A DNA stretch of 34,973 nt from Rhizobium sp. (GTDB lineage Bacteria > Pseudomonadota > Alphaproteobacteria > Rhizobiales > Rhizobiaceae): NCBI GenBank assembly GCA_028290545.1, contig JAQGJP010000078.1, positions 1 through 34,973 of the forward strand. The letters run 5' to 3'. The notes below the pieces were generated by a model, which had not been told where the DNA came from, ran no database searches, and saw only the letters and a list, made by a program, of their open reading frames with translations. Position 1 is the first letter of the stretch; every line of letters starts with the position of its first letter. Shown piece after piece: positions 24,799-31,403 of this stretch. Both the position numbers and the translations under genes were made by a program.

Positions 24799-24899
24799 AT
24801 TTGGAAATGTGCCCGATCGACAATTTATTGTTGCCTAATATTTAAAACTCCCCAGAATGGTAAAGCATCAGTTAACGTCCTCATCCGGGGGGTAAGACA

Positions 24900-26489
24900 A
24901 TGACTATTCATGGAGATGTGAAGTTTACACTGGACGGCAAGACGAAATTCAAAGTCGGTGACGAGACTTTTCAATGGAACAATCGTCGGATCGACTTGGT
25001 CAACATCTGGTCTGACGACAACGAGACATATACCAATATGGTTACGCTGAAAGGCGCCGACTGGGGAATATCGACTCTTCGGTTCGTGGGCGATGCTCAC
25101 ATGAAGACCGTCATTAAGGATGGAGACACGCAGGACGGCCGCCATATCGAATATATCTTGGCCGGAAACGCAGGCAGTACGGTCAAGCTGAAATCCACGG
25201 AAGTGGGGTTGCTTGCGGGCAGCAATGCGGTTGACAAGGTGACCACGGGGTCAGGGCGGGTCGACACGATCTACCTTTATGACGGCAACGACGTGGTGAA
25301 GGTCGGTTCGGGATCGGTTGGCTCGATCTACACGTCAAACGGAAACGACAAGGTAACGATGGGAGACGGCGGCGTCGACCAGATCGTCCTCGGCGATGGC
25401 AACAACACCTTTACCGGCGGAGGCGCATGGGTCGGCTCGCTGCTGAGCTTCAAGGGCAATGACACCATGAAGATGGCCGGCACCAGCGCCGATCAGATTT
25501 CGATGGGCGATGGCAAGAACACGTTCGTCGGTGGAAGCGAATGGGTCGGTGCGCTACGCGGCGGCAACGGTATTGACACGGTGACCGTCAAGGACGGCAG
25601 CGTCGAGACGATCAATGTCGGGCACGGTGAAAATACCATCAACATTACAGGCAGCGGCTGGGTGGCGAGCGTCGTCGCCTATGACGACAAGGACGTCTTG
25701 AACATCACCGGCACCGGCCAGGTCGGCAGCATCAATCTCGGCAGCGGCGACAACATCATCCAGACGGGTTCCAACTGGGTCGGCTCCATCATCACCTATG
25801 AGGACAACGATACGGTGACGATCGGTGCCGGCGGCGCCGAACTGGTGACCATGGGCCATGGCAACAACACACTGGTGGCAACAGGTTGGGTCGGCGCTGT
25901 GCAGGCCTATTCCGGCAACGACACGGTGACGCTTGGCGTCGGCGGCGCCGGCCATGTGGCGCTCTATGGCGGGGACGATACGGTGCATGTCTCCGAAACC
26001 ACCGATGATGGCACCGTCATGCTTGATGGCGGCGCCGGTACCGATACGGTCGATTTCGGCAGTTTCGGCATCGCCGTCCAGATCTCGCTGAGCGACCCGA
26101 TCGAATATGTTGCCGGACCGGCGATCTTCGTCGTTACCGGCTTCGAGAATCTCACCACCGGCAGCGGAGCCGACGAGCTGATCGGCAACAGCGTCGCCAA
26201 TATCCTCAATGGCGGCCAAGGAAATGACAGCCTGACCGGAAACGGCGGTGCGGACACTTTCGTATTCGCAAGCGGTGACGGCGACGACACCGTTGAGGAT
26301 TTTGATGCCGCCGAAAACGACGTCATCGACCTTTCGGCCGTAACCCAGATCACGGACTTTTCCGATCTCAGTGCCAACCATATGGATCAGGTGGGTTCGG
26401 ATGTGGTGATCGACAATGAAGCGGGCGACACGATCACGCTGAAAGACGTCGCCATCGCCGACCTCACGGCCGGACGGTTTTTGTTCTGA
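24900..26489 (+). CDS. Large secreted RTX-type beta-solenoid protein with alternating ~19-residue repeats
   Basis: A 529-residue acidic protein with no Sec signal. Residues 1-118 are a non-repeated N-terminal part I do not recognise. Residues 119-368 hold about 13 repeats of 19-20 residues that alternate between a WVGS-x3-Y-x2-NDTV form and an x4-I-x2-GDGNNTF form, a pattern expected to coil into a beta-solenoid. Residues 369-430 are a spacer. Canonical RTX nonapeptides (GGQGNDSLT, GNGGADTFVF) follow at about 438-456. The last 70 residues (VEDFDAAENDVIDLSAV to FLF) are a serralysin-type C-terminal module that signals type I secretion. A GGGGGG ribosome-binding site lies 7 bases before the ATG. 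A surface, adhesion or matrix role is plausible, but no function can be assigned. No T1SS genes are nearby. Confidence 0.85.
   Translation: MTIHGDVKFTLDGKTKFKVGDETFQWNNRRIDLVNIWSDDNETYTNMVTLKGADWGISTLRFVGDAHMKTVIKDGDTQDGRHIEYILAGNAGSTVKLKSTEVGLLAGSNAVDKVTTGSGRVDTIYLYDGNDVVKVGSGSVGSIYTSNGNDKVTMGDGGVDQIVLGDGNNTFTGGGAWVGSLLSFKGNDTMKMAGTSADQISMGDGKNTFVGGSEWVGALRGGNGIDTVTVKDGSVETINVGHGENTINITGSGWVASVVAYDDKDVLNITGTGQVGSINLGSGDNIIQTGSNWVGSIITYEDNDTVTIGAGGAELVTMGHGNNTLVATGWVGAVQAYSGNDTVTLGVGGAGHVALYGGDDTVHVSETTDDGTVMLDGGAGTDTVDFGSFGIAVQISLSDPIEYVAGPAIFVVTGFENLTTGSGADELIGNSVANILNGGQGNDSLTGNGGADTFVFASGDGDDTVEDFDAAENDVIDLSAVTQITDFSDLSANHMDQVGSDVVIDNEAGDTITLKDVAIADLTAGRFLF
25254..26003 (+). repeat. Tandem coding repeats of ~57-60 bp inside the solenoid gene
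   Basis: About 13 degenerate units of 57-60 bases encode the 19-20-residue repeats. Pairs form a supra-repeat of about 115-120 bases, visible as recurring WVGS/WVGA and GDGNNT/GHGNNT codons. The repeats are diverged at DNA level, so this is an old expansion and not a recent one. Confidence 0.75.
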
Positions 26490-26500
26490 CGAAATCGCTG

Positions 26501-26529
26501 CGAGGGAGACGCCGCTGGCGCCTCCCTCG
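26501..26529. terminator. Hairpin between convergent solenoid and DUF1203 genes
   Basis: An 8-bp stem (26501-26508 with 26522-26529) continues, after one mismatch, into a 4-bp CGCC/GGCG stem with a GCT loop. It lacks a T-run on either side, so it is a strong structure of uncertain terminator strength, 11 bases after the solenoid stop. Confidence 0.55.
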
Positions 26530-26537
26530 ATGCTCGA

Positions 26538-27008
26538 TCAAGCCCGGTCGATGCGGCATTGATAACAGTTGTTGCGTGCTGAGCGCACATGCACATAGGC
26601 GATATCGCCGCGCACCAGCAGCCCTTGCGCATATTTCAGGACATCCTCCTTGAGGATGGCGCCGGTGCCGTAGACGATGCGATCATTCTCGCCATAGCCA
26701 CGAAGGATGTAGTCCTTGCTGGTCTGAAGGACGATCGGCTGGATCTCGTCGGCCTGATAGCGCCGGCAGGGCTTTGCATGCAGGAAAATCGGTCCGGTTT
26801 CCGCATAGGGCTGCAGTTTCGGGAATGGTCGGTAGGCGAAAACCAGCAATTCATCACCCTCGTTGATATTGGCCAGGCAATGCCGGCAGGGATGGCCGGC
26901 GCCGGTCGAAATCATGCTTTCAGGCGCAATACCATAGGCATCTTTGCCGCCGGCCCATATAGCTTCGGCATCTTCCGTCGGCATGGCGTGGAACAGGATG
27001 TCGGTCAT
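26538..27008 (-). CDS. DUF1203 domain protein
   Basis: A 156-residue soluble protein of unknown function. The DUF1203 pattern is clear: HPCRHCLANINEGDELLVFAYRPF at about 39-62, PYAETGPIFLHAKPCRRY, and LRGYGENDRIVYGTG. Cys/His residues in CRHC and a closing CYQC suggest a bound metal, probably zinc, which is inference. Such proteins are common in rhizobia, usually as single genes. It follows a single-pass membrane protein gene on the same strand, 72 bases downstream of its stop, and converges on the solenoid gene. Confidence 0.88.
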   Translation of the reverse strand: MTDILFHAMPTEDAEAIWAGGKDAYGIAPESMISTGAGHPCRHCLANINEGDELLVFAYRPFPKLQPYAETGPIFLHAKPCRRYQADEIQPIVLQTSKDYILRGYGENDRIVYGTGAILKEDVLKYAQGLLVRGDIAYVHVRSARNNCYQCRIDRA

Positions 27009-27080
27009 GGCAAATCTCCTTGGTTGGATTTGCCCGTTATCTCAAGGCGAGAGGGCCGCTGCCACCCGAAAACCCCGCGT

Positions 27081-27593
27081 CTATTTGTAGACGCTGGGGC
27101 TGCTCCAATCGGTATAGGTGACGGCAAACAGCCGGGACGCGTGGATGACGATCTCGTCTCCGCGTTTGGCAGTCTGGCCCGCATCGTTCGTGCTCCGCCT
27201 GAACATGCCGATATGCGGCTTGCCATCGGCGGGCGAAATATAGGTGAATGCTATGAAATTATCCTTCACCAGCCGGTAGCTGGAAGACAGCCTCTGCTGC
27301 CGCATCTGCCGCGCCAGTCCCTCGCAATCCGGTGTCGGGTTGGTGACCTGACGACTGGTTCGACGGCCGGCGTTATATTTGATGAAGCAAAACTGACCGA
27401 CGCGATCCAGCCTGACCTCCTGCCGGGCATAGAAGGCAATATCGACCATCAGCCATAAAATCAGGCCGAACAAGCCCAGCAATGCGGCAAAGCTGAACCT
27501 GATACAAAGAACTCTGAATGACGGCCGAGGTGACAGAACCGGGAAATCGTCGGCATATGTTGGGAACTTGCCAAAACCGAACGCATCTTTCAT
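27081..27593 (-). CDS. Hypothetical single-pass membrane protein
   Basis: I do not recognise a family. The 170-residue product has a cytoplasmic N-terminus of about 30 residues, one membrane segment at about 33-53 (FSFAALLGLFGLILWLMVDIAF), and an extracytoplasmic C-terminal domain of about 115 residues with two cysteines (FCFIKYN, PTPDCEGL) that could form a disulfide. Codon use is like the neighbours. It lies 72 bases upstream of the DUF1203 gene and 153 bases downstream of the acetyltransferase gene on the same strand, so it may start a separate small operon. A 6-bp hairpin at 27609-27625 lies in that gap. Confidence 0.75.
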   Translation of the reverse strand: MKDAFGFGKFPTYADDFPVLSPRPSFRVLCIRFSFAALLGLFGLILWLMVDIAFYARQEVRLDRVGQFCFIKYNAGRRTSRQVTNPTPDCEGLARQMRQQRLSSSYRLVKDNFIAFTYISPADGKPHIGMFRRSTNDAGQTAKRGDEIVIHASRLFAVTYTDWSSPSVYK

Positions 27594-27746
27594 TGCAGTC
27601 GCCCCCGACCGGGTTCAACACCCGGCCGAGCACGACCTTCAGGCAAACTCGAGCGATCGGATGTCACGCCGTAGACAATAGCCTTGAGACATTGGCATTT
27701 GGCTAACCGACGAAGTTAACGGTTGCAAAACAAGAACATGCAATTC

Positions 27747-28325
27747 TTAGGATTGGCCAGCATATATCTTCAGGATTTCGTCATCGCTCAACGGCCGCAC
27801 CAGTGCATCCGATGTCGATACCGGATTGAAGCCGTACATCTGGTAGAGCTGCAACGCGCGAGGGTGGTCAAGATTGTTGGTGGTCACACAGACCCGTTGC
27901 GGTTCCAGTCCCCAGGCGGTGTAAAGCGCCTGCAGCAGCAACCACTTGCCGACCCCCATGCCCTGCGCATGCTCGATCAGCCCGAAGTGACTGAGTTCGA
28001 CCAGTTCCTCGGATTCGTGGAACAGTTCGTAAAAGCCCGCCGGCGCGCCGTTGACATAGAGGACCGTAACATTGGTGCGGCGGTCGCGCAGGATCGGCAG
28101 CAGTTTGTCGTCCGGCATGCGCAACCGCTCGACCCAATTCCAGCGGCGGCCGACCTGAGCATAGAGAAACCGGTAATAAGCCAGCGGAATCTCCGGGACG
28201 CGCATCAGCGCGGTCTGCAGATTGACAGGCAGAGGCAGGCTCTGACGCGGCGCGGTGGTCATTTCGAGCCGGGTGATGTGTGCCTTCAGGGCTTTCGGCT
28301 TTTTGGACGGTGCTGGAATGCGCAT
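27747..28325 (-). CDS. GNAT family N-acetyltransferase
   Basis: A 192-residue cytoplasmic acetyltransferase. The acetyl-CoA-binding segment is seen in ELSHFGLIEHAQGMGVGKWLLLQAL (Q-x2-G-x-G/K pattern), followed by the usual VCVTTNNLDHPRALQLYQMYGFNPV, where the N-x-x-H-x-x-A-L-x-L-Y-x-x-x-G-F pattern is diagnostic. The substrate is unknown. The start is the ATG at 28325, which shares its A with the TGA stop of the sulfurtransferase gene (TGATG), so the two are translationally coupled. An ATG at 28379 would add 18 residues lying within sseA and is rejected. Confidence 0.93.
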   Translation of the reverse strand: MRIPAPSKKPKALKAHITRLEMTTAPRQSLPLPVNLQTALMRVPEIPLAYYRFLYAQVGRRWNWVERLRMPDDKLLPILRDRRTNVTVLYVNGAPAGFYELFHESEELVELSHFGLIEHAQGMGVGKWLLLQALYTAWGLEPQRVCVTTNNLDHPRALQLYQMYGFNPVSTSDALVRPLSDDEILKIYAGQS

Positions 28326-29179
28326 CAGCTTTTGCCCGTCACGGCGGGCGTATCGTCCCGGCCGCCCCATTCCGACCATGAGCCGTCATAGAGCGTATTG
28401 TCGCTATGGCCAAGCGAGGTCAGCGCCAGCGTGATGATCGCCGCCGTGATCCCCGATCCGCAACTCGTGACGACGGGCCTGGAGAGGTCGATGCCGGCAT
28501 CCTCGATCGTCCTGCGCAGGTCGGAAAGCGATTTGAAATGACCGTTTTCCGAAAACACGCCCGACGGAAGGCTTTTCGCACCGGGCATGTGACCGGAGCG
28601 CAGGCCGGCGCGCGGTTCGGGATCTGTGCCGGCAAATCGGCCTGCGCTGCGCGCATCGGCGATCTGGCGCGTGCCGCGCGCGACAATATCCTTCATCGCT
28701 TCGAGCGTGGTGACCCGTGACGGATCGAAATGAGCGCGGAACGTAGCGGGCTTCGGCTCCGGCAAATCGGCGGTCAGCGGCCGGCCTTCCTTCTTCCACC
28801 CGTCGAGCCCGCCATCCATGACATAGACATTCTTCGCGCCCATGGTGCGGAAGAGCCACCAGACGCGTGGCGCGGTGAATATGCCCGGACCATCGTGGAC
28901 GACGATCGTATCTGTCTCAGCAATGCCGATCTTGCCGACTTCGGTGGCGAAATATTCGGGCGAGGGGATGGCGTGGGGCAGCCCGGTTGAATGATCCGAT
29001 ATCACGTCCTGGTCGAAGAACACCGCGCCGGGAATATGGCCGGCGGCATATTCCTCGGCACCATTGCGGTTCTGCGCCGGCAGGTACCAGGCGGCATCGA
29101 GAACCCGAAATTCAGGCGCCCCGAGATTGTTCTCAACCCAGTCGGCGGATACCACGAAAGCGCTTCTGTCATCGGCCAT
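28325..29179 (-). CDS. sseA: 3-mercaptopyruvate sulfurtransferase (rhodanese family)
   Basis: The enzyme transfers sulfur from 3-mercaptopyruvate, derived from cysteine, to thiol acceptors or cyanide. It has 284 residues and two rhodanese domains: the inactive N-terminal one (EFRVLDAAWYLP, HIPGAVFFDQDVISD) and the catalytic C-terminal one with Cys240 in the loop CGSGIT, where mercaptopyruvate enzymes have CGSGVT and thiosulfate enzymes have a basic residue instead. The start is the ATG at 29179, with GGAAGGAAG 6-14 bases upstream. The ATG at 29248 would add 23 unrelated residues. The gene is coupled to the GNAT gene by a TGATG overlap and follows alaX and cysK on the same strand, a run of genes handling cysteine sulfur. 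Confidence 0.95.
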   Translation of the reverse strand: MADDRSAFVVSADWVENNLGAPEFRVLDAAWYLPAQNRNGAEEYAAGHIPGAVFFDQDVISDHSTGLPHAIPSPEYFATEVGKIGIAETDTIVVHDGPGIFTAPRVWWLFRTMGAKNVYVMDGGLDGWKKEGRPLTADLPEPKPATFRAHFDPSRVTTLEAMKDIVARGTRQIADARSAGRFAGTDPEPRAGLRSGHMPGAKSLPSGVFSENGHFKSLSDLRRTIEDAGIDLSRPVVTSCGSGITAAIITLALTSLGHSDNTLYDGSWSEWGGRDDTPAVTGKS

Positions 29180-29259
29180 GTTTTGCTTCCTTCCGGACAT
29201 CTCCCTGGGATCTCCAGGCGGCCCGCGATCTGAATAGCTTACGAACAAATATGTTGACG

Positions 29260-29272
29260 CAAGGTAAGCTCA
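29260..29272. repeat. 13-bp motif copy B, at the alaX-sseA junction
   Basis: CAAGGTAAGCTCA overlaps the alaX stop and lies 80 bases upstream of sseA. It differs at one base from 31285-31297 and shares its first ten bases with 31078-31087, both upstream of cysK. It is a candidate shared regulatory site of the sulfur genes. Confidence 0.4.
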
Positions 29273-30010
29273 GACATCCTGTTTGCCAAATTTTATCCGG
29301 AACCGCCTGTTTTCCTTGCCCTTCTTTTCGATCTTGGCAATATGGATATCGCCGACCTCCTGGGTTTCAGACACATGCGTGCCGCCGCAGGGCTGGCTAT
29401 CGATCAGGGCATTTTCGCCGATGCAGACAAGGCTGACACGGCCGAGACCCTTTGGCGGCCGGACATTCTTCGATTTGACGATGCCCGGATTGGCTTCCAG
29501 TTCGGCATCGGTAATCCATTGCAGGTAGACCGGATGGTTGACGGTGACGATTTCCATCATTCTGGCTGTCACTTCGTCCTTGTCGATCGTCTCGGTCATA
29601 TCGAAATCGACGCGGCTTTCATCCTCGCCGACCGCCGCACCGGTGATCGGGAACTGACAGACAACCGAGAGGATATGGCATGCGGTGTGCATGCGCATCA
29701 GTTTGTAGCGGCGCGGCCAGTCGACATGCAGCGTCAGCTTTTCGCCGATCTGGGGAACGGGCTGGCCCTGCAACGGCACATGCAGAATAATGCTCTTGTC
29801 CTCGCCGTTGACTGTCAATCCCAGTTCGATCTTCGAGCCGTCGGCGCGTTCCAGGAATCCGGTATCGCCCGGCTGGCCGCCGGAGGTTGCGTAAAAGCAG
29901 GTCTGGTCCAGCTCGATCGCGCCGGAATCGCGCACGGCTGTGACTATTCCTTCCGCTGTCGCCAGATAGAAATCGTCGCGGAACAGGGGTGATGTCGGCA
30001 TGAAGGGCAC
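29270..30010 (-). CDS. Alanyl-tRNA editing protein (AlaX family)
   Basis: A 246-residue free-standing editing domain related to the C-terminal half of AlaRS. It hydrolyses mischarged Ser-tRNA(Ala) or Gly-tRNA(Ala). The zinc ligands are visible: His108 and His112 in MHTACHIL, and Cys208 and His212 in CGGTH. The N-terminal FYATSGGQPGDTG is the family's threonyl/alanyl editing start. The full-length N-terminal part puts it with the AlaX-M type. The ATG at 30010 lies six bases after the cysK stop; another ATG three codons on (30001) is possible. It is probably co-transcribed with cysK. Confidence 0.94.
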   Translation of the reverse strand: MPFMPTSPLFRDDFYLATAEGIVTAVRDSGAIELDQTCFYATSGGQPGDTGFLERADGSKIELGLTVNGEDKSIILHVPLQGQPVPQIGEKLTLHVDWPRRYKLMRMHTACHILSVVCQFPITGAAVGEDESRVDFDMTETIDKDEVTARMMEIVTVNHPVYLQWITDAELEANPGIVKSKNVRPPKGLGRVSLVCIGENALIDSQPCGGTHVSETQEVGDIHIAKIEKKGKENRRFRIKFGKQDV

Positions 30011-30016
30011 TCGTTG

Positions 30017-31054
30017 TCAGGCGGTTTCGTAGGGCGGATTGATTGTCGATTGTCTGGCCATCCACTTGGGAATGGGCAGGCCCTTGGCGGCAAGGAATTC
30101 CGGGTTGAAGAGCTTGGACTGATAGCGATTGCCGTAGTCGCAAAGGATGGTCACGATTGTATGGCCGGGACCAAGGTCTTTTGCAAGACGGATCGCGCCG
30201 GCGACGTTGATGCCGGAAGAGCCGCCGAGGCAAAGGCCTTCATTCTCCACCAGATCGAAAATGATCGGCAGGGCTTCGGCATCGGTAATCTGGTATTGAT
30301 AGTCCGGCGTAAAGCCTTCGAGATTGGCGGTGATACGGCCCTGGCCGATGCCTTCGGTGATCGACCCGCCCGCGGATTTCAACTCCCCATGGGCATAGAA
30401 TTCATAAAGCGCCGCTCCTTCGGGATCGGCGATGCCGATCTTGATTTCCGGATTGAAGCTTTTCAGGCCGTCGGCGACACCGGCCAGCGTGCCGCCTGAA
30501 CCGACCGCGCAGATGAAGCCATCGACCTTGCCTGAAGTGTCCGCCCAGATTTCCGGTGCCGTCGTCTCGATATGGGCCTGGCGATTGGCGACATTGTCGA
30601 ACTGGTTGGCCCAGATCGCGCCGTTTGGTTCGGTCCTGGCAAGTTCGGCGGCGAGGCGCCCGGAGAGTTTCACATAGTTGTTTGGGTTCTTGTAGGGGAC
30701 AGCCGGAACCTCGACGAGTTCGGCGCCGAGCAGCTTCAGCGCATCCTTCTTTTCCTGGCTCTGGGTCTCGGGAATGACGATCACGGTACGGTAGCCGAGC
30801 GTCTGGGCGACCATCGCGAGCCCTATCCCGGTATTGCCGGCAGTGCCTTCGACGATCACGCCGCCGGGCTTCAGCAAGCCTTTTCGCTCGGCGTCGCGGA
30901 TGATGTAGAGCGCCGCGCGGTCCTTGACAGATTGGCCGGGATTGAGGAACTCGGCCTTGCCGAGGATGGTGCAGCCGGTTGCCTCGGAGGCATTCTTCAG
31001 CCGGATGAGCGGCGTGTTGCCGATGGCTTCAAGAACATTTGCGTGCGCTGACAT
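30017..31054 (-). CDS. cysK: Cysteine synthase A (O-acetylserine sulfhydrylase)
   Basis: A PLP enzyme that makes cysteine from O-acetylserine and sulfide, the last step of sulfur assimilation. It has 345 residues, slightly longer than E. coli CysK. The PLP lysine is Lys44 in NPGQSVKDRAAL, the substrate loop is EGTAGNTGIGLA (most CysK proteins have EPTSGNTG), and the phosphate-binding loop is GSGGTLAG. The start is the ATG at 31054, giving MSAHANVLEAIGNTPLI. The frame is open further upstream to 31246, but that stretch has no family character. It heads a minus-strand run cysK-alaX-sseA-GNAT and is divergent from the ion channel gene. Confidence 0.95.
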   Translation of the reverse strand: MSAHANVLEAIGNTPLIRLKNASEATGCTILGKAEFLNPGQSVKDRAALYIIRDAERKGLLKPGGVIVEGTAGNTGIGLAMVAQTLGYRTVIVIPETQSQEKKDALKLLGAELVEVPAVPYKNPNNYVKLSGRLAAELARTEPNGAIWANQFDNVANRQAHIETTAPEIWADTSGKVDGFICAVGSGGTLAGVADGLKSFNPEIKIGIADPEGAALYEFYAHGELKSAGGSITEGIGQGRITANLEGFTPDYQYQITDAEALPIIFDLVENEGLCLGGSSGINVAGAIRLAKDLGPGHTIVTILCDYGNRYQSKLFNPEFLAAKGLPIPKWMARQSTINPPYETA

Positions 31055-31403
31055 GGATTCTCGCCTGTTATTTGTCTCAAGGTAAGCCCGGTCTTTTTCA
31101 CCGGCAAGACGATTGTGGCAAGAAAATTCGTTGCGTGCGTACGCCCTGGTGAAGAATACGGTTTCGCCCAGGCAATTTGAGAGCGAATCAAGTCTTTTCT
31201 TGAGCGTCGGCCGGTCCAGTTCATTTCCGGAGTTGCCGAGAGGCAAAGAGATCGGGGGATCTACCGCGGCAATCGAAGAAAGCGCGAGGTAAGCTCACCG
31301 TCGTAAGCCGTATATTGGAACAAGCGGGATTTTATAATTCCCAAAATGCTCTATTCAAAACGTCTTGGAGGCAGAACGAGTCTTCATCTCTCTGGGGAAT
31401 GGC
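31055..31403. promoter_or_regulatory. Divergent cysK / ion channel upstream region
   Basis: About 350 bases with no gene. It contains two copies of a 10-13-bp motif, CAAGGTAAGC at 31078-31087 and CGAGGTAAGCTCA at 31285-31297, and a near copy lies upstream of sseA. Promoters for cysK (minus) and the channel gene (plus) must be here, but no clear -35/-10 pair is visible. Confidence 0.5.

Noticed and set aside
27609..27625. 6-bp CCGGGT/ACCCGG hairpin upstream of the membrane protein gene
   Set aside because: No T-run on either strand and only six pairs; not enough to call a terminator or riboswitch.
31055..31246. Extension of cysK upstream to 31246
   Set aside because: The extra 64 codons lie before a canonical cysteine synthase start, lack coding character and would cover the promoter region.
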